A DNA stretch of 64,000 nt. Source: Clostridium sp. Marseille-P2415. Lineage in GTDB: Bacteria; Bacillota; Clostridia; Lachnospirales; Lachnospiraceae. Shown in pieces: positions 53,237 through 62,894 of this stretch; the first letter of the stretch is position 1; the number at the start of each line of letters is the position of its first letter. The stretch is from positions 2,202,214 through 2,266,213 of the forward strand of contig NZ_LT732526.1 of assembly GCF_900155545.1 (NCBI RefSeq), read 5' to 3'. Position numbers and translations under genes: made by a program. The notes below the pieces were generated by a model, which worked only from the letters and a program-made list of their open reading frames with translations, searched no databases and was not told the origin of the DNA.

Positions 53237-54034
53237 TTATATTGTAAAAAAGCTGGTTACTACACAGCGCCGTTTCCATTCTGCTTCCATTGATTCCAGC
53301 ACTTTGGCCGCATCGGACAGCCTGGATTCATCGTCCGCCTTATTTAAGAGAATCCGGTACTCCATGGATTCTGCTCCCTTTCTGGTTCCCTGGCCGCTTA
53401 CCAGGAGCTGCGCTACCTGGGCAGGTGTGATAAGCTTTTTTTCCGTCTGCCAGCCAAATACCTTTTCTGCAAGCTCCCACCGGAAACATTTCTCTTCCCA
53501 GGGCCGGCCGATGGAGTCCAGACCGGCACATCCGATCACCGCATGGGTATTTTTTAAAAGAACCGGTTCCCCTTCCCTGGGAATCTTGATCGGCAGCCGC
53601 TTCGCTCCATCCGCCTCCACGAGAAGTATATCCCCGCAGCCTGCAAGCTTTTCCATTTCCGAAAGGGGCATGCCCTTTAACTTGCCTTCCGGCCCGGGGC
53701 AGCCTGTTACCAGGACCCGGCCTGTGCCGGAGGAAAACCATTCTGCATGGTCTTTTATAAATTTTTTTACTGTTTCAGCCCGGTCTGCAGGCACGACTCT
53801 TCTGTTTTGCGGGAAGAAGATATGCGTACTGGTGGTGACGATCACATGTTTTCCCCGATCCGCCAGTTCATCGGCCAGGGAAAACATGGCGCTCGTCTTT
53901 CCGCCGCCTCCGGTAAAGGAGATCACCATGTGCTCCCGCCAGGAAAGACCAAGAGCATCCCACAGGGAGTCCCTCCCTGCCATCACCTGTCCGGCCTTGC
54001 GGTCTTCCCAGGTATAAATGTTCTTTGCCCTCAT
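53237..54034 (-). CDS. yqeC: Selenium-dependent hydroxylase accessory protein YqeC
   Basis: 265 residues with P-loop SFTGGGGKTSAMF (39-51), TTSTHIFFPQ and LLVEADGAKRLPIK. YqeC is one of the two marker proteins of selenium-dependent molybdenum hydroxylase maturation, with YqeB; its reaction is not established. The start overlaps the hydA stop as ATGA, with GGAG eight bases upstream. Its coupling to hydA shows that the catabolic and maturation genes form one transcript. Confidence 0.88.
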   Translation of the reverse strand: MRAKNIYTWEDRKAGQVMAGRDSLWDALGLSWREHMVISFTGGGGKTSAMFSLADELADRGKHVIVTTSTHIFFPQNRRVVPADRAETVKKFIKDHAEWFSSGTGRVLVTGCPGPEGKLKGMPLSEMEKLAGCGDILLVEADGAKRLPIKIPREGEPVLLKNTHAVIGCAGLDSIGRPWEEKCFRWELAEKVFGWQTEKKLITPAQVAQLLVSGQGTRKGAESMEYRILLNKADDESRLSDAAKVLESMEAEWKRRCVVTSFFTI

Positions 54035-55410
54035 CCGTTCAGCTCCATATGCCTTTTTCTCGGAACATAAGAACCTGTTTTTTCCAGAACCACCCGGCCA
54101 TCCTCTGCCGCCAGACGGCCCTTTAAGAACACAAGTTCCGCTTTTCCCTTTACCTCTGTTCCTTCAAAGGGGCAATAGTCCACATTTGCCACCTGATTTT
54201 CTGCGGACATGGTCCACCGGATATCCGGATTCCACACCACGATATCCCCATCGCTTCCCGGAGCAATGGCCCCTTTCTGAGGATAAACACCGTAAAGCTT
54301 TGCCGGATTCTCAGAAAGCAGCTTACAAATCTGTTCCAGCTTTAAATCATGGTCCGCTGTCCCAAAGCTGTACATCAGAGCCGGGCGCGCTTCCACTCCC
54401 GGCATGCCGTTGGGAATCTTCGTGAAGTCCTCTTTCCCCGCTGCCTTCTGACCGGTGGTAAAGCTGCAGTGATCGGTGGATACAGTCTGGATATTGCCCT
54501 TGCGGAGGGCATGCCACAGCCTGTTGCTGTCCGTTTCTTTCTTGATGGTCGGTGAAATTACATATTTACTTCCCTCAAAGCCAGGCAGGTCATAGACGCT
54601 TTCATCGAGAATCAGGTACTGAGGGCAGGTTTCCACATAAACCTCCTGGCCCCGTTCTCTGGCATATTTCACTTCCTGATATCCCGCTCCGGAGCTTAAA
54701 TGGACTACGATCACCGGAGCGTCCGCAAGGTCCGCGATTTTTAAGAGCCTGCTGACGGCCTCCGCCTCCACTGCGGCAGGCCTGGTCTTTTTATGGGCGT
54801 TTACACCCAGATTCTCTTTTGCCTTTTCTTCTTCCACCAGAGCCTCGATGATCCCCATATTTTCACAATGGACGCCTGCAATTCCGCCCACTTCCTTTAA
54901 GCGCTTTAGCACCTGGTATATTTTCTTATCATTTAAATACATCTCATCGTAGGTCATGTAAAGCTTAAAGGAGGTAACACCGCCATCCACGATTTTTTTA
55001 AGTTCTTCGCTGACGGAAGGATTCCAGTCCGATATTGCCAAATGAAAGCCATAGTCACAGGATGCGTTGCCATCTGCCTTTTTATGCCAGTTCTCCAGGG
55101 CTTTGCCTAAGCTCTCTCCCTGATACTGGGTGGCAAAATCAATGATCATGGTAGTTCCGCCTGCCAGCGCAGCCCTTGTCCCCGTCTCAAAATTATCCGC
55201 GGTCACGGTCCCTGCCACATGAAGGTCAAAATGAGTATGTGCATCAATGAAACCGGGGAACAGAAGCTTGCCTGACACATCGATAACCTCCGCTTCCCTA
55301 TCCCGGATCCCGGCTTCCACGGCTTTGATCTTTCCATTCTCCATAAGGACATCTGCCGCGGTTACGCCGCTTCCCGACACCACGGTTCCGCCTTTTAATA
55401 GCGTCTTCAT
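54031..55410 (-). CDS. hydA: Dihydropyrimidinase / hydantoinase family amidohydrolase
   Basis: 459 residues. Metal ligands in GFIDAHTHFDLH, the carbamylated Lys in VTSFKLYMTYDEMY, VHCEN, VHLSS and the Asp in VSTDHCSF. Opens cyclic ureides (hydantoins, dihydropyrimidines). In the anaerobic purine degradation clusters with ygfK, ssnA and ygeX it is thought to act on a ring-opened purine intermediate, which is the probable role here. Between two hairpins after the xdh gene and yqeC. Confidence 0.9.
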   Translation of the reverse strand: MKTLLKGGTVVSGSGVTAADVLMENGKIKAVEAGIRDREAEVIDVSGKLLFPGFIDAHTHFDLHVAGTVTADNFETGTRAALAGGTTMIIDFATQYQGESLGKALENWHKKADGNASCDYGFHLAISDWNPSVSEELKKIVDGGVTSFKLYMTYDEMYLNDKKIYQVLKRLKEVGGIAGVHCENMGIIEALVEEEKAKENLGVNAHKKTRPAAVEAEAVSRLLKIADLADAPVIVVHLSSGAGYQEVKYARERGQEVYVETCPQYLILDESVYDLPGFEGSKYVISPTIKKETDSNRLWHALRKGNIQTVSTDHCSFTTGQKAAGKEDFTKIPNGMPGVEARPALMYSFGTADHDLKLEQICKLLSENPAKLYGVYPQKGAIAPGSDGDIVVWNPDIRWTMSAENQVANVDYCPFEGTEVKGKAELVFLKGRLAAEDGRVVLEKTGSYVPRKRHMELNG

Positions 55411-55441
55411 AGAATATCTACTTCCTTTCTTATACAGGTTC

Positions 55442-55536
55442 CGGGCCGGTCTGTCCGGCCCGTTTTATCTTTCCCGGCTATTTGCTGCTGTCAACCCCGA
55501 AAGGCGCAGGGAGAAATCCTTTTCTCCGCCTGCGCC
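55442..55536 (-). promoter_or_regulatory. Two hairpins between xdh and hydA
   Basis: GGCGCAGG/CCTGCGCC (55503-55536, with a further inner AGAAA/TTTCT pairing) directly follows the xdh stop and ends in TTT on the minus strand. GGGCCGG/CCGGCCC (55443-55461) lies before the hydA ribosome binding site without a T-run. They could lower expression of downstream genes by partial termination or mark mRNA processing. Confidence 0.4.
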
Positions 55537-55554
55537 GATCCATTTTTAAAACAG

Positions 55555-58122
55555 CTATTTTTTCTTTTTTCTATAAGCCGTATCTTCCATAGGCAGGGAT
55601 GTGCGGAACTGCCCATCCAGCTTGTAGTAGGCTCCCTGAACGGCCGGAGCCGTCGGGATCGAGGTAATCTCACCGATTCCCACCGCTCCGAAAGCCAGCG
55701 GGTCCTGATTCTGTTCCACAATGATGCTTTCCACATCAGGCGTCTTATCCGCGCGGAACAGCCCAAGGGTCCCGAACCTGGCGAGAGGGTTTCCATGGTC
55801 TAAGGGGAAATCCTCTGTCAGTGCATATCCCAAGGACATGATAACGCCTCCCTCGATCTGGCCTTCCACGGATAAGGGATTGATGGCCTTTCCCACGTCA
55901 TGGGCCGCCACGATCTTTTCCACGGTACCGTCTTCGTTTAAGCATACCACCTGGGTCGCAAATCCATAAGCCACATGGGATACGGGATTCTTCTTTTCGC
56001 TTCCCATGGGATCGGTGGCTGCCAGATATTCTCCGTAATATTCTTTTCCGTTCAAACCGGAAAGGGACTTTCCGCCCTTTAAGTCTTCTAAAATGCCCTG
56101 ACATGCCCTTCTTGCCGCTTCGCCTGTTACCAGGGTCTGGCGGGAACCGGATGTGGTGCCGGAATCCGGTGCCAGATTGGTCTCAGCCGGAACGTAAACC
56201 ACTTGATCTCCTGTGATTCCAAGAGCCTCGCATACCACCTGCTCCAGAACCGTTCCCAATCCCTGGCCGATGCAGGAGGCGCCGGACCGGATATGGATCT
56301 TTCCGCCTTCTACGGTAAGCCTGCAGCGTCCCCAGTCCGGGAGCCCTACGCCTACTCCAGCATTTTTCATGGCACAGGCGATTCCTGCATATGGATGGGT
56401 TTTATAGATTTCTTTCACCGCCTCAAGGGTCTCCACCAGGGCTGTTCCAGGCGCGGCGATCTGGCCGTTCGGCAGTTCCTGACCCGGCCGGATGGCATTG
56501 CGGTATCGGATTTCCCATGGACTGATCCCCACTTTCTCCGCCAGGAGATTGATATTGCACTCGGTGGCAAAGCAGCTCTGGGTCACTCCAAAGCCGCGGA
56601 AAGCGCCTGCCGGAGGGTTATTGGTATACACTGCGGTTCCCTCAATGTCGATATTCTGATAATTATAAGGGCCCGCCGCATGGGTGCAGAGCCGTTGAAG
56701 CACCGGGCCTCCAAGGGACGCATAAGCCCCCGTATCCGTAATGACCTTCGCCGTCATTCCGGTCAAATATCCGTTTTCATCACAGGCTGTTGTAAATTCC
56801 ATATAGGCCGGGTGCCGCTTCGGATGGACCATAATGCTTTCCTTCCGGGTCAGCTTTACCTTTACAGGCTTTCCGGTATGATATGCCAGCAAAAGCGCAT
56901 GATGCTGTACGGACATGTCCTCCTTGCCTCCGAAACCGCCGCCTACCAGCTTGTTGATGACATGGACCTTGCTCAGCTCCCAGCCCAGCATGCCGGAGCA
57001 TTCCTTCTGGGTATCGTAGGTTCCCTGGTCAGAGGAATAGATGACCGCCTCTTCCTTTTCTCTGTCCACAATGGCAATGGCGCACTCCGGTTCCAGAAAA
57101 GCGTGTTCCGTAAATGGGGTGAAATACTGCTTTGTCACCACATGGGCAGAACTTTCAATGGCCTTTTTCGCATCTCCCCTGATGAGGTGTTCGTGAGCCA
57201 GAATATTGCCGGTCTCGTGAACCAGAGGAGCATCCGGCTTTAGGGCTTCCTGAGGGGAAAATACGCCCGGCAGCTCCTTATATTCAATCCGAACCAATTT
57301 TTTGGCCTCTTCCAGAATTTCCGGCGTATCCGCCGCCACAAGACAAACCGCATCTCCCACGTAGCGGGTGATCTCTCCTATCGGGATCATGGTGTCCCAG
57401 TCCTTCTTCAAATGGCCTACTTTATTCTTTCCCGGAACATCATCGGCCGTTAAGACAGCGCGGACTCCCGGCAGGGCCTTTGCTTCCGCTGTATCGATGG
57501 ATAAAACCCTTGCCCTTGGATACCGGGTGCGGATGGCACTTCCGCAGATCATTCCGTCTATTTCCATATCGTCCGCGTATTCTCCATATCCCAGAACCTT
57601 TTCCGGAACGTCCAGCCGGTGGGCACGCTGCCCCACATGTTTTACCTTCGGGGCTTTTAAATCTCTTATATCCTCGCGGAACAGCTTTGCCGCCAGTAAT
57701 ATCGCATCAATGATCTTTTTATATCCGGTGCAGCGGCAGATATTGTTACGGATCGCAAAGGCTGCTTCATCCCTGGCTGGATCCGGATTCTCATCAATAA
57801 GCGCCTTGGCACACATCACCATGCCCGGGATACAGAAGCCGCACTGAACGGCTCCTGCCTCGCCAAAAGCATAAACATACACTTCTTTTTCCCGGTCTGA
57901 AAGGCCCTCTACGGTCAGTATGGTTTTTCCTTCCAGCTTTGCGGCCTTCTGGACGCAGGCTTTGACGGCCTTTCCGTCAATCAGTACCGTACAGGTTCCG
58001 CAGGCACCTTCGCTGCATCCGTCTTTCACGGACTTCAGTCCCAGATCCATTCTCAGAATATCCATAAGCTTCCTGTCCTCCGGGACAGTCACCGTTTTTC
58101 CGTTTACTATAAAGCTAACCAT
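55555..58122 (-). CDS. xdh: Selenium-dependent xanthine dehydrogenase (2Fe-2S and molybdenum domains fused)
   Basis: 855 residues. N-terminal two [2Fe-2S] domains: CSEGACGTCTVLIDGKAVKAC and CGFCIPGMVMCA with CRCTGYKKI. Then comes the large molybdenum-binding subunit (GGGFGGKEDMSVQHHALLLA, FRGFGVTQSCF, GAFGAVGIGEI-like end). No FAD subunit is fused or adjacent, so electrons probably go to YgfK, the neighbouring flavin/iron-sulfur protein. No internal TGA is needed: the selenium would be in the labile cofactor ligand. Oxidises or reduces purines (xanthine, hypoxanthine, urate) in the anaerobic pathway. E. coli XdhD is similar. Confidence 0.9.
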   Translation of the reverse strand: MVSFIVNGKTVTVPEDRKLMDILRMDLGLKSVKDGCSEGACGTCTVLIDGKAVKACVQKAAKLEGKTILTVEGLSDREKEVYVYAFGEAGAVQCGFCIPGMVMCAKALIDENPDPARDEAAFAIRNNICRCTGYKKIIDAILLAAKLFREDIRDLKAPKVKHVGQRAHRLDVPEKVLGYGEYADDMEIDGMICGSAIRTRYPRARVLSIDTAEAKALPGVRAVLTADDVPGKNKVGHLKKDWDTMIPIGEITRYVGDAVCLVAADTPEILEEAKKLVRIEYKELPGVFSPQEALKPDAPLVHETGNILAHEHLIRGDAKKAIESSAHVVTKQYFTPFTEHAFLEPECAIAIVDREKEEAVIYSSDQGTYDTQKECSGMLGWELSKVHVINKLVGGGFGGKEDMSVQHHALLLAYHTGKPVKVKLTRKESIMVHPKRHPAYMEFTTACDENGYLTGMTAKVITDTGAYASLGGPVLQRLCTHAAGPYNYQNIDIEGTAVYTNNPPAGAFRGFGVTQSCFATECNINLLAEKVGISPWEIRYRNAIRPGQELPNGQIAAPGTALVETLEAVKEIYKTHPYAGIACAMKNAGVGVGLPDWGRCRLTVEGGKIHIRSGASCIGQGLGTVLEQVVCEALGITGDQVVYVPAETNLAPDSGTTSGSRQTLVTGEAARRACQGILEDLKGGKSLSGLNGKEYYGEYLAATDPMGSEKKNPVSHVAYGFATQVVCLNEDGTVEKIVAAHDVGKAINPLSVEGQIEGGVIMSLGYALTEDFPLDHGNPLARFGTLGLFRADKTPDVESIIVEQNQDPLAFGAVGIGEITSIPTAPAVQGAYYKLDGQFRTSLPMEDTAYRKKKK

Positions 58123-58138
58123 TGTTTCACCTGCTTTC

Positions 58139-61129
58139 CTATCCTAAGAGGTAATCGTAGTCTCTGCAGACGGTTTCCATGATCTTGCCAAGATCTTTCG
58201 GGATCACACTGCCCGGTTCTCCGGCTTTCCATGTATATAGATTTCCCAGGTAACGCACCTTGCAGGCAGCTGTTTCCTTATCCAATACAACAAATCCCTG
58301 GTTTTTGCTGTTTTCCATATCAGCCTCATTGGCAAATAAAGTAAGCTTATCCAGATAGGGAGCGCTGTCATACGGACAGAAGCTCTTACAGTTTCCGCAC
58401 TCATTGCACATAGAATCCACATGGACAATCTGATGCATGGATAAGCCCGGAATGCGGAGCGCCAGATTGGCACGGTTGGGGCAGACCTCCGCACAGTTTT
58501 CGCAGATGTTGGAGCAGCCCAGGCATCTGGAGCCCTCTTCCTTATATTCTCTGGTTCCCTCTAATATTCCGCGCCTGTCATAAAGCCCGCATAAATCCTC
58601 TGCGGTATCGTCAAAATCAACGGCAGCTTTCTTTCCCAGGATGGCTTCCGCCGCCATGCGGGCATCCCTCATGGCCTCAACCACAGTCCCCGGCCCATAG
58701 AGTCCGTCACCTATGGCGTACACACCGGTCACGCCGGTTTCCAGGGTTTCCTCATTTACAAGGACTCTGCCGCGGCTGTTTACAGGAATGCCGTTTGCTT
58801 CGTAAAATTCCGCAGGAACCTGTTCGCCTACCGCAGCGATGACCGTATCGGCCGGAATCTCCACGGTTTCCCCGGTTTCAACAATTCCGCGTCTTCCGGC
58901 AGCATCGGTATCGGAAAGCTTCATCAATTTACAGAGAAGCTTCCCTTCTTTAAACTCCACCGGGGACAGCAGTTCCATAAATTCCACACCGTCTTCCAGG
59001 GCCATGACCAGTTCTTCCTCATCCGCCGGCATATAGCGTTTGGTTCTCCGGTAAACCAGATAGGAATGTTCCACGCCTTCCGTTCTCTTCACCGCTCTTG
59101 CCGTATCCATGGCCGTATTGCCGCCGCCGATCACGGCTACGTTTTTTCCGATATTAACTTTTCCAGCCTTTTCCTTAAATTGAGCCAGGAAATCCAGTGC
59201 ATTCATGGCATTCCCGGCCTTAAGCTCCAGAACGCCGGGCTTTGATGCGCCTGCGGCAAGGATGATATAGTCAAAGCCTTCCTTTTTTAATTCTTCAAGG
59301 CTTGTTACCTCGGTGTTTAACCTGACCTCTGCCCCATAGGCTAAGGACAGGGCCACATCCTTATCAATGGCCTCATCCGGGATACGAAAAGCCGGAATCA
59401 CGTGTTTTACCACGCCTCCGAGACTGCCGCTCTTTTCAAAAATGGTTGCAGGCATCCCGTTCTTTGTCAGGAAATATGCCGCTGCAAGCCCAGCCGGTCC
59501 TCCGCCCACGATTGCGGTCTTTTTGCCGGTCAGTTTACCTGCTTTGATTTCCTTCATGAGTGCATCGTATCCGCCCTCCGCGCACACCAGCTTGACTCCC
59601 CGGATATTGACCGGATCTTCATAATAATTCCGGTTGCACTTGCTCATGCAGTTATGGGCGCAGATGGTTCCGGTAATGAAAGGAAGCGGATTCTTCTCTG
59701 CGATCACCTTCATGGCCTCTTCGTATCTGCCTGCACCGGACAGCTGCAGATAGGTGGTAATATCCTGATGGATCGGACAGCCTTCCTTACAGGGAGCCAC
59801 ATAGCAGTCGATCAGCGGAACGGACTTCGCCATCTTTCTGGAAGGAAGCGGCTTTACCGCCTTTCTGTGGCGCGGGTCGTAAACGGAATCCTCTGCCAGC
59901 TTCGCTGTCTTTTCCGGATCGACTCCTGTAAATTCCACAGGGCCTTCCTCCAGCTTCTCTGCCATCTGCAGAAGCCTCTGATAGCCGCCCGGCTTTAACA
60001 GTGTGGTCGCCACGGTAACCGGCCAGACTCCTGCGTCCACAATGGCCTTGATGTTGTGATAATCCGCACCGCCGGAGAAAGATATCCGCAGCTTTCCGGC
60101 AAACTCCCCGGCAAGCCTGGCAGCCAGCGTGATGGAAAGGGGATATAAGGATTTTCCGGACATATACATTTCTTCGCTGGGAAGCTCATTGTTCTTTACA
60201 TCCACCGGGAAGGTATTCGTGATCTTTACGCCAAATTCCAGATGCTTTTCCTCAGCCAGAGCCATGAGGCTCTCTAACATGGGGACTGCATCCTTATATT
60301 GCAGGTCATCGAGGAAATGGAAATCCCCGAATGCCACGTAATCGTATCCCATTTCATCCATGGTCTTTCTTGCAAATTCATATCCCAGGAGAGTCGGGTT
60401 GCATTTAACGAAAGTATTCAGGCCTTTCTCTTCTATTAAATAAGCAGCGATTCTCCGGATCTCCTGAGGCGGGCAGCCATGCAGGGTGGAAAGGGTCACG
60501 GAATTGCAGATTCCGGAAGGGATATTCTCAATGTCCTCTCTTGTCATGTTCCGGAACCGGTCCCTGTGGTCCAAAAGATATTTCCTGCAGGCCTTAAAGA
60601 CTTCCGTATTTTTAGCATCCTTCATGGAGTTAATAAATGAATTCACCTTCGGGGACTTGATTCCTTCCAGGTCATATCCCACACTCATATTGAACTGAAA
60701 GCCATCCATAGCCCCAAGGCCGTATTCCCTGGCAATGATGTGAAGCAGGAACCATGCCTTGATATATTCTTCCTGCGCCTGCAAAACATAGAGCTCCGTG
60801 GACCATTCACAATTATAGCATTCGTCATCTGCCCTGATGCACGGCTTGCTCACGGGCAGGTCCTCACCGTCTAAAATCTGGACGGTCTTCAGTTCAAAGA
60901 AACGGCTTCCCGCATAGTAAGCAGCCACAATGTTCTGAGCCAGCTGGGTGTGAGGACCGGCTGCCGGTCCGATGGGCGTTTCCAAGGTACGCCCGAATAT
61001 TTTACGGTTATTTCTCCCGTCAGCTTTATATGGTCTGTAAACCCCAAAAACAGTCTCCCTTTTCTCATACTCCCTTATAATCCAGTCCATTAACTGCTCA
61101 AATGGCATTGGTGTCATTCTATCTCCCAT
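58139..61129 (-). CDS. ygfK: YgfK, putative selenate reductase-type flavin/Fe-S protein
   Basis: 996 residues, close to the E. coli length. An N-terminal dihydropyrimidine-dehydrogenase-like barrel region (about 1-430) is followed by a GltD-like part with Cys clusters (CYVAPCKEGCPIHQD, CAHNCMSKC). Then come an FAD site (AIVGGGPAGLAAAYFLT) and an NAD(P)H site (AVIGGGNTAMDTARAVKR). A C-terminal two-cluster ferredoxin has C-x2-C-x3-C motifs (CLGCSNICENCAEVCP, CNECGNCKSFCP). Despite the selenate name, its setting suggests electron transfer or reduction in purine breakdown. Preceded by a hairpin at 61144-61180 next to its AGGAGG. Confidence 0.9.
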   Translation of the reverse strand: MGDRMTPMPFEQLMDWIIREYEKRETVFGVYRPYKADGRNNRKIFGRTLETPIGPAAGPHTQLAQNIVAAYYAGSRFFELKTVQILDGEDLPVSKPCIRADDECYNCEWSTELYVLQAQEEYIKAWFLLHIIAREYGLGAMDGFQFNMSVGYDLEGIKSPKVNSFINSMKDAKNTEVFKACRKYLLDHRDRFRNMTREDIENIPSGICNSVTLSTLHGCPPQEIRRIAAYLIEEKGLNTFVKCNPTLLGYEFARKTMDEMGYDYVAFGDFHFLDDLQYKDAVPMLESLMALAEEKHLEFGVKITNTFPVDVKNNELPSEEMYMSGKSLYPLSITLAARLAGEFAGKLRISFSGGADYHNIKAIVDAGVWPVTVATTLLKPGGYQRLLQMAEKLEEGPVEFTGVDPEKTAKLAEDSVYDPRHRKAVKPLPSRKMAKSVPLIDCYVAPCKEGCPIHQDITTYLQLSGAGRYEEAMKVIAEKNPLPFITGTICAHNCMSKCNRNYYEDPVNIRGVKLVCAEGGYDALMKEIKAGKLTGKKTAIVGGGPAGLAAAYFLTKNGMPATIFEKSGSLGGVVKHVIPAFRIPDEAIDKDVALSLAYGAEVRLNTEVTSLEELKKEGFDYIILAAGASKPGVLELKAGNAMNALDFLAQFKEKAGKVNIGKNVAVIGGGNTAMDTARAVKRTEGVEHSYLVYRRTKRYMPADEEELVMALEDGVEFMELLSPVEFKEGKLLCKLMKLSDTDAAGRRGIVETGETVEIPADTVIAAVGEQVPAEFYEANGIPVNSRGRVLVNEETLETGVTGVYAIGDGLYGPGTVVEAMRDARMAAEAILGKKAAVDFDDTAEDLCGLYDRRGILEGTREYKEEGSRCLGCSNICENCAEVCPNRANLALRIPGLSMHQIVHVDSMCNECGNCKSFCPYDSAPYLDKLTLFANEADMENSKNQGFVVLDKETAACKVRYLGNLYTWKAGEPGSVIPKDLGKIMETVCRDYDYLLG

Positions 61130-61143
61130 TTTTACCTCCTGCA

Positions 61144-61180
61144 GCGGGCTGTCCGCTTCTTAAAACCCCAGGCAGCCCGC
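61144..61180 (-). promoter_or_regulatory. Leader hairpin at the ygfK ribosome binding site
   Basis: GCGGGCTG (61144-61151) and CAGCCCGC (61173-61180) form an 8-bp stem whose base touches the GCAGGAGG of ygfK. No T-run follows, so it is not a simple terminator. Effects on translation or mRNA stability are possible. Confidence 0.4.
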
Positions 61181-61231
61181 AGTGAATATTCTATATTTGT
61201 AGGTTCTGCGTTTTGACTATTTTTATTAATA

Positions 61232-62566
61232 CTATCTGGAATTGATCCGTTTTGCCAGCGCGCCGGCTGCCTGCCTGCAGTCTGCCATCACCTTTTCTTC
61301 GTCAATGCAGGTGAGGATACGGTCTTTCATCAAAACCTTCCCGTTGCATACCGTGGTCACCACACTGCGCCCTGTCATTCCGAAAAGGATGTGGCTGTTG
61401 CAGTTACCGGCATTCATAGGCGTTAACGGAATATAATCGGTAACAATGACATCTGCCGCCGCCCCCTCTTTTAAGATCCCCAGAGGCTTATTAAAATAAC
61501 GGCCGGCAATCCTTGCGTTTCCTTCAAACAGCATTTCAGGAACCTCGCCCCATGCCGCATTGGGATCGCACAGATGGTGCTTGTGAAGAATGTTGGCTGC
61601 TTTGTAGGATTCCGTCATATCATGAGTATAACCATCGGTTCCAAGGCCGGTCAATACCCCTCTGTGAACCAGCTCCATGGTCGGCGGACAGCCGCAGGCA
61701 TTGCCCATGTTGGACTCCGGATTATGGACCACCATGGTATCGGTATCCTTAATAAGCTGCATTTCATGGGGATTGATATAGATACAGTGGCCGAGCAGGG
61801 TCTTCTCACCTAATATGCCGCAGTCCATCAGGCGGTCCACGATCCGTTTGCCGTATTTTTTCAGGCAGTCATGGAGATCTTCGATCCCCTCCGCCACATG
61901 AATGTGGTATCCCACACCGTCCGGCTTATGGGAGGCCGCAAGCTCCATGGTCTCATCGGAAATCGTGAACTGGGCATGCATTCCCATCATTCCCGCGGTC
62001 ATACCGCTGTCATCGGCCAGCGCGTGCTTAATAAATGCCTCGTTCTCCAGAACCGCCTCTCTGGCCTTATCCTTTCCGTCCCGGTCGGAAACTTCATAAC
62101 ACAAACAGGAACGGACGCCGGTCTCTCTGGCAGCCTCTTCGATCTGAAACAGGGAACCGGTAATATGCCCGAAACTGGCATGGTGGTCAAAGGCCGTTGT
62201 CACGCCGTTTTTAATGGAATCAATGAACGTTGCCATGGCGCTCAACCGGGTCTCCTCCAGTGTGAGGTTCCGGTCTATGGTCCACCACATACCGTCTAAG
62301 ATTTCCAGAAAACCGTGAGGGTCATAACCATTGATGCTTAAACCTCTGGCAAAAGCGCTGTAAATGTGTTCATGGGCATTGATAAAGGCCGGCATGATGA
62401 CCCCGCCTCTGGCATCAATATATTCTGCATCCGGATATGCCTTTTTTATCTCTTCTGTGGTCCCTGCCTTACGGATCGTCCCCTCTTCTATTGCAACTGC
62501 TCCGTTCTCAAAAAACGGATTCTGAGGGTCTCTTGTAATCATTCTTCCATTCCCGATAATCAGCAT
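61232..62566 (-). CDS. ssnA: SsnA family amidohydrolase
   Basis: 444 residues from ATG 62566, which has AAAGGAG upstream; the open frame begins earlier without a site. Metal ligands in FINAHEHIYSAFARG, DHHASFGH, GMHAQFTISDE, LLGHCIY and GTDGYTHDM, as in guanine/cytosine-type deaminases. It belongs to the SsnA family found with ygfK and selenium-dependent xanthine dehydrogenases, and probably deaminates or hydrolyses a purine-derived ring. First gene of the ~17 kb island; divergent from the YheO-like regulator. Confidence 0.9.
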   Translation of the reverse strand: MLIIGNGRMITRDPQNPFFENGAVAIEEGTIRKAGTTEEIKKAYPDAEYIDARGGVIMPAFINAHEHIYSAFARGLSINGYDPHGFLEILDGMWWTIDRNLTLEETRLSAMATFIDSIKNGVTTAFDHHASFGHITGSLFQIEEAARETGVRSCLCYEVSDRDGKDKAREAVLENEAFIKHALADDSGMTAGMMGMHAQFTISDETMELAASHKPDGVGYHIHVAEGIEDLHDCLKKYGKRIVDRLMDCGILGEKTLLGHCIYINPHEMQLIKDTDTMVVHNPESNMGNACGCPPTMELVHRGVLTGLGTDGYTHDMTESYKAANILHKHHLCDPNAAWGEVPEMLFEGNARIAGRYFNKPLGILKEGAAADVIVTDYIPLTPMNAGNCNSHILFGMTGRSVVTTVCNGKVLMKDRILTCIDEEKVMADCRQAAGALAKRINSR

Positions 62567-62828
62567 GTTTTTATCTCCTTTTTTTGATTTTCTAATATTA
62601 TTAAGTAAATTCTTAAAATTTTTCAGTATACAAACCGCACAGAAACCCTTCCCCCATGCCTGCACTTTATTTTTGCAATCTGCTTATACTTACTCTCTTA
62701 TTCCACGTTTTTTTATACAGATTACACCATAAATCTCTTGATAGGTACAGTGTATCATTTCATATAAAGAAATGCAAGCAAAAAATACAAAAAAAATTAG
62801 TGAGCCTAAAAAATTTTTAGAAAAACTC

Positions 62829-62856
62829 TTGAAATTTAAATTTTTTATGCTATGAT
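62829..62856 (+). promoter_or_regulatory. Promoter of the YheO-like regulator gene
   Basis: -35 TTGAAA (62829-62834), 16-base spacer, -10 TATGAT (62851-62856), about 40 bases before the ATG at 62895, which is preceded by GGGGGAAAG. It lies in the 62567-62894 gap that also must hold the minus-strand promoter of ssnA. The gap is AT-rich and shows no gene. Confidence 0.7.
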
Positions 62857-62894
62857 GGGAATATAAGAAGTTCAGACAAGGGGGAAAGTACCAC

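Noticed and set aside
55555..61129. Selenocysteine (TGA) codons in the selenium-related enzymes
   Set aside because: xdh and ygfK have full-length uninterrupted frames; selenium in this enzyme class is a labile cofactor ligand, and no SECIS-like need arises.
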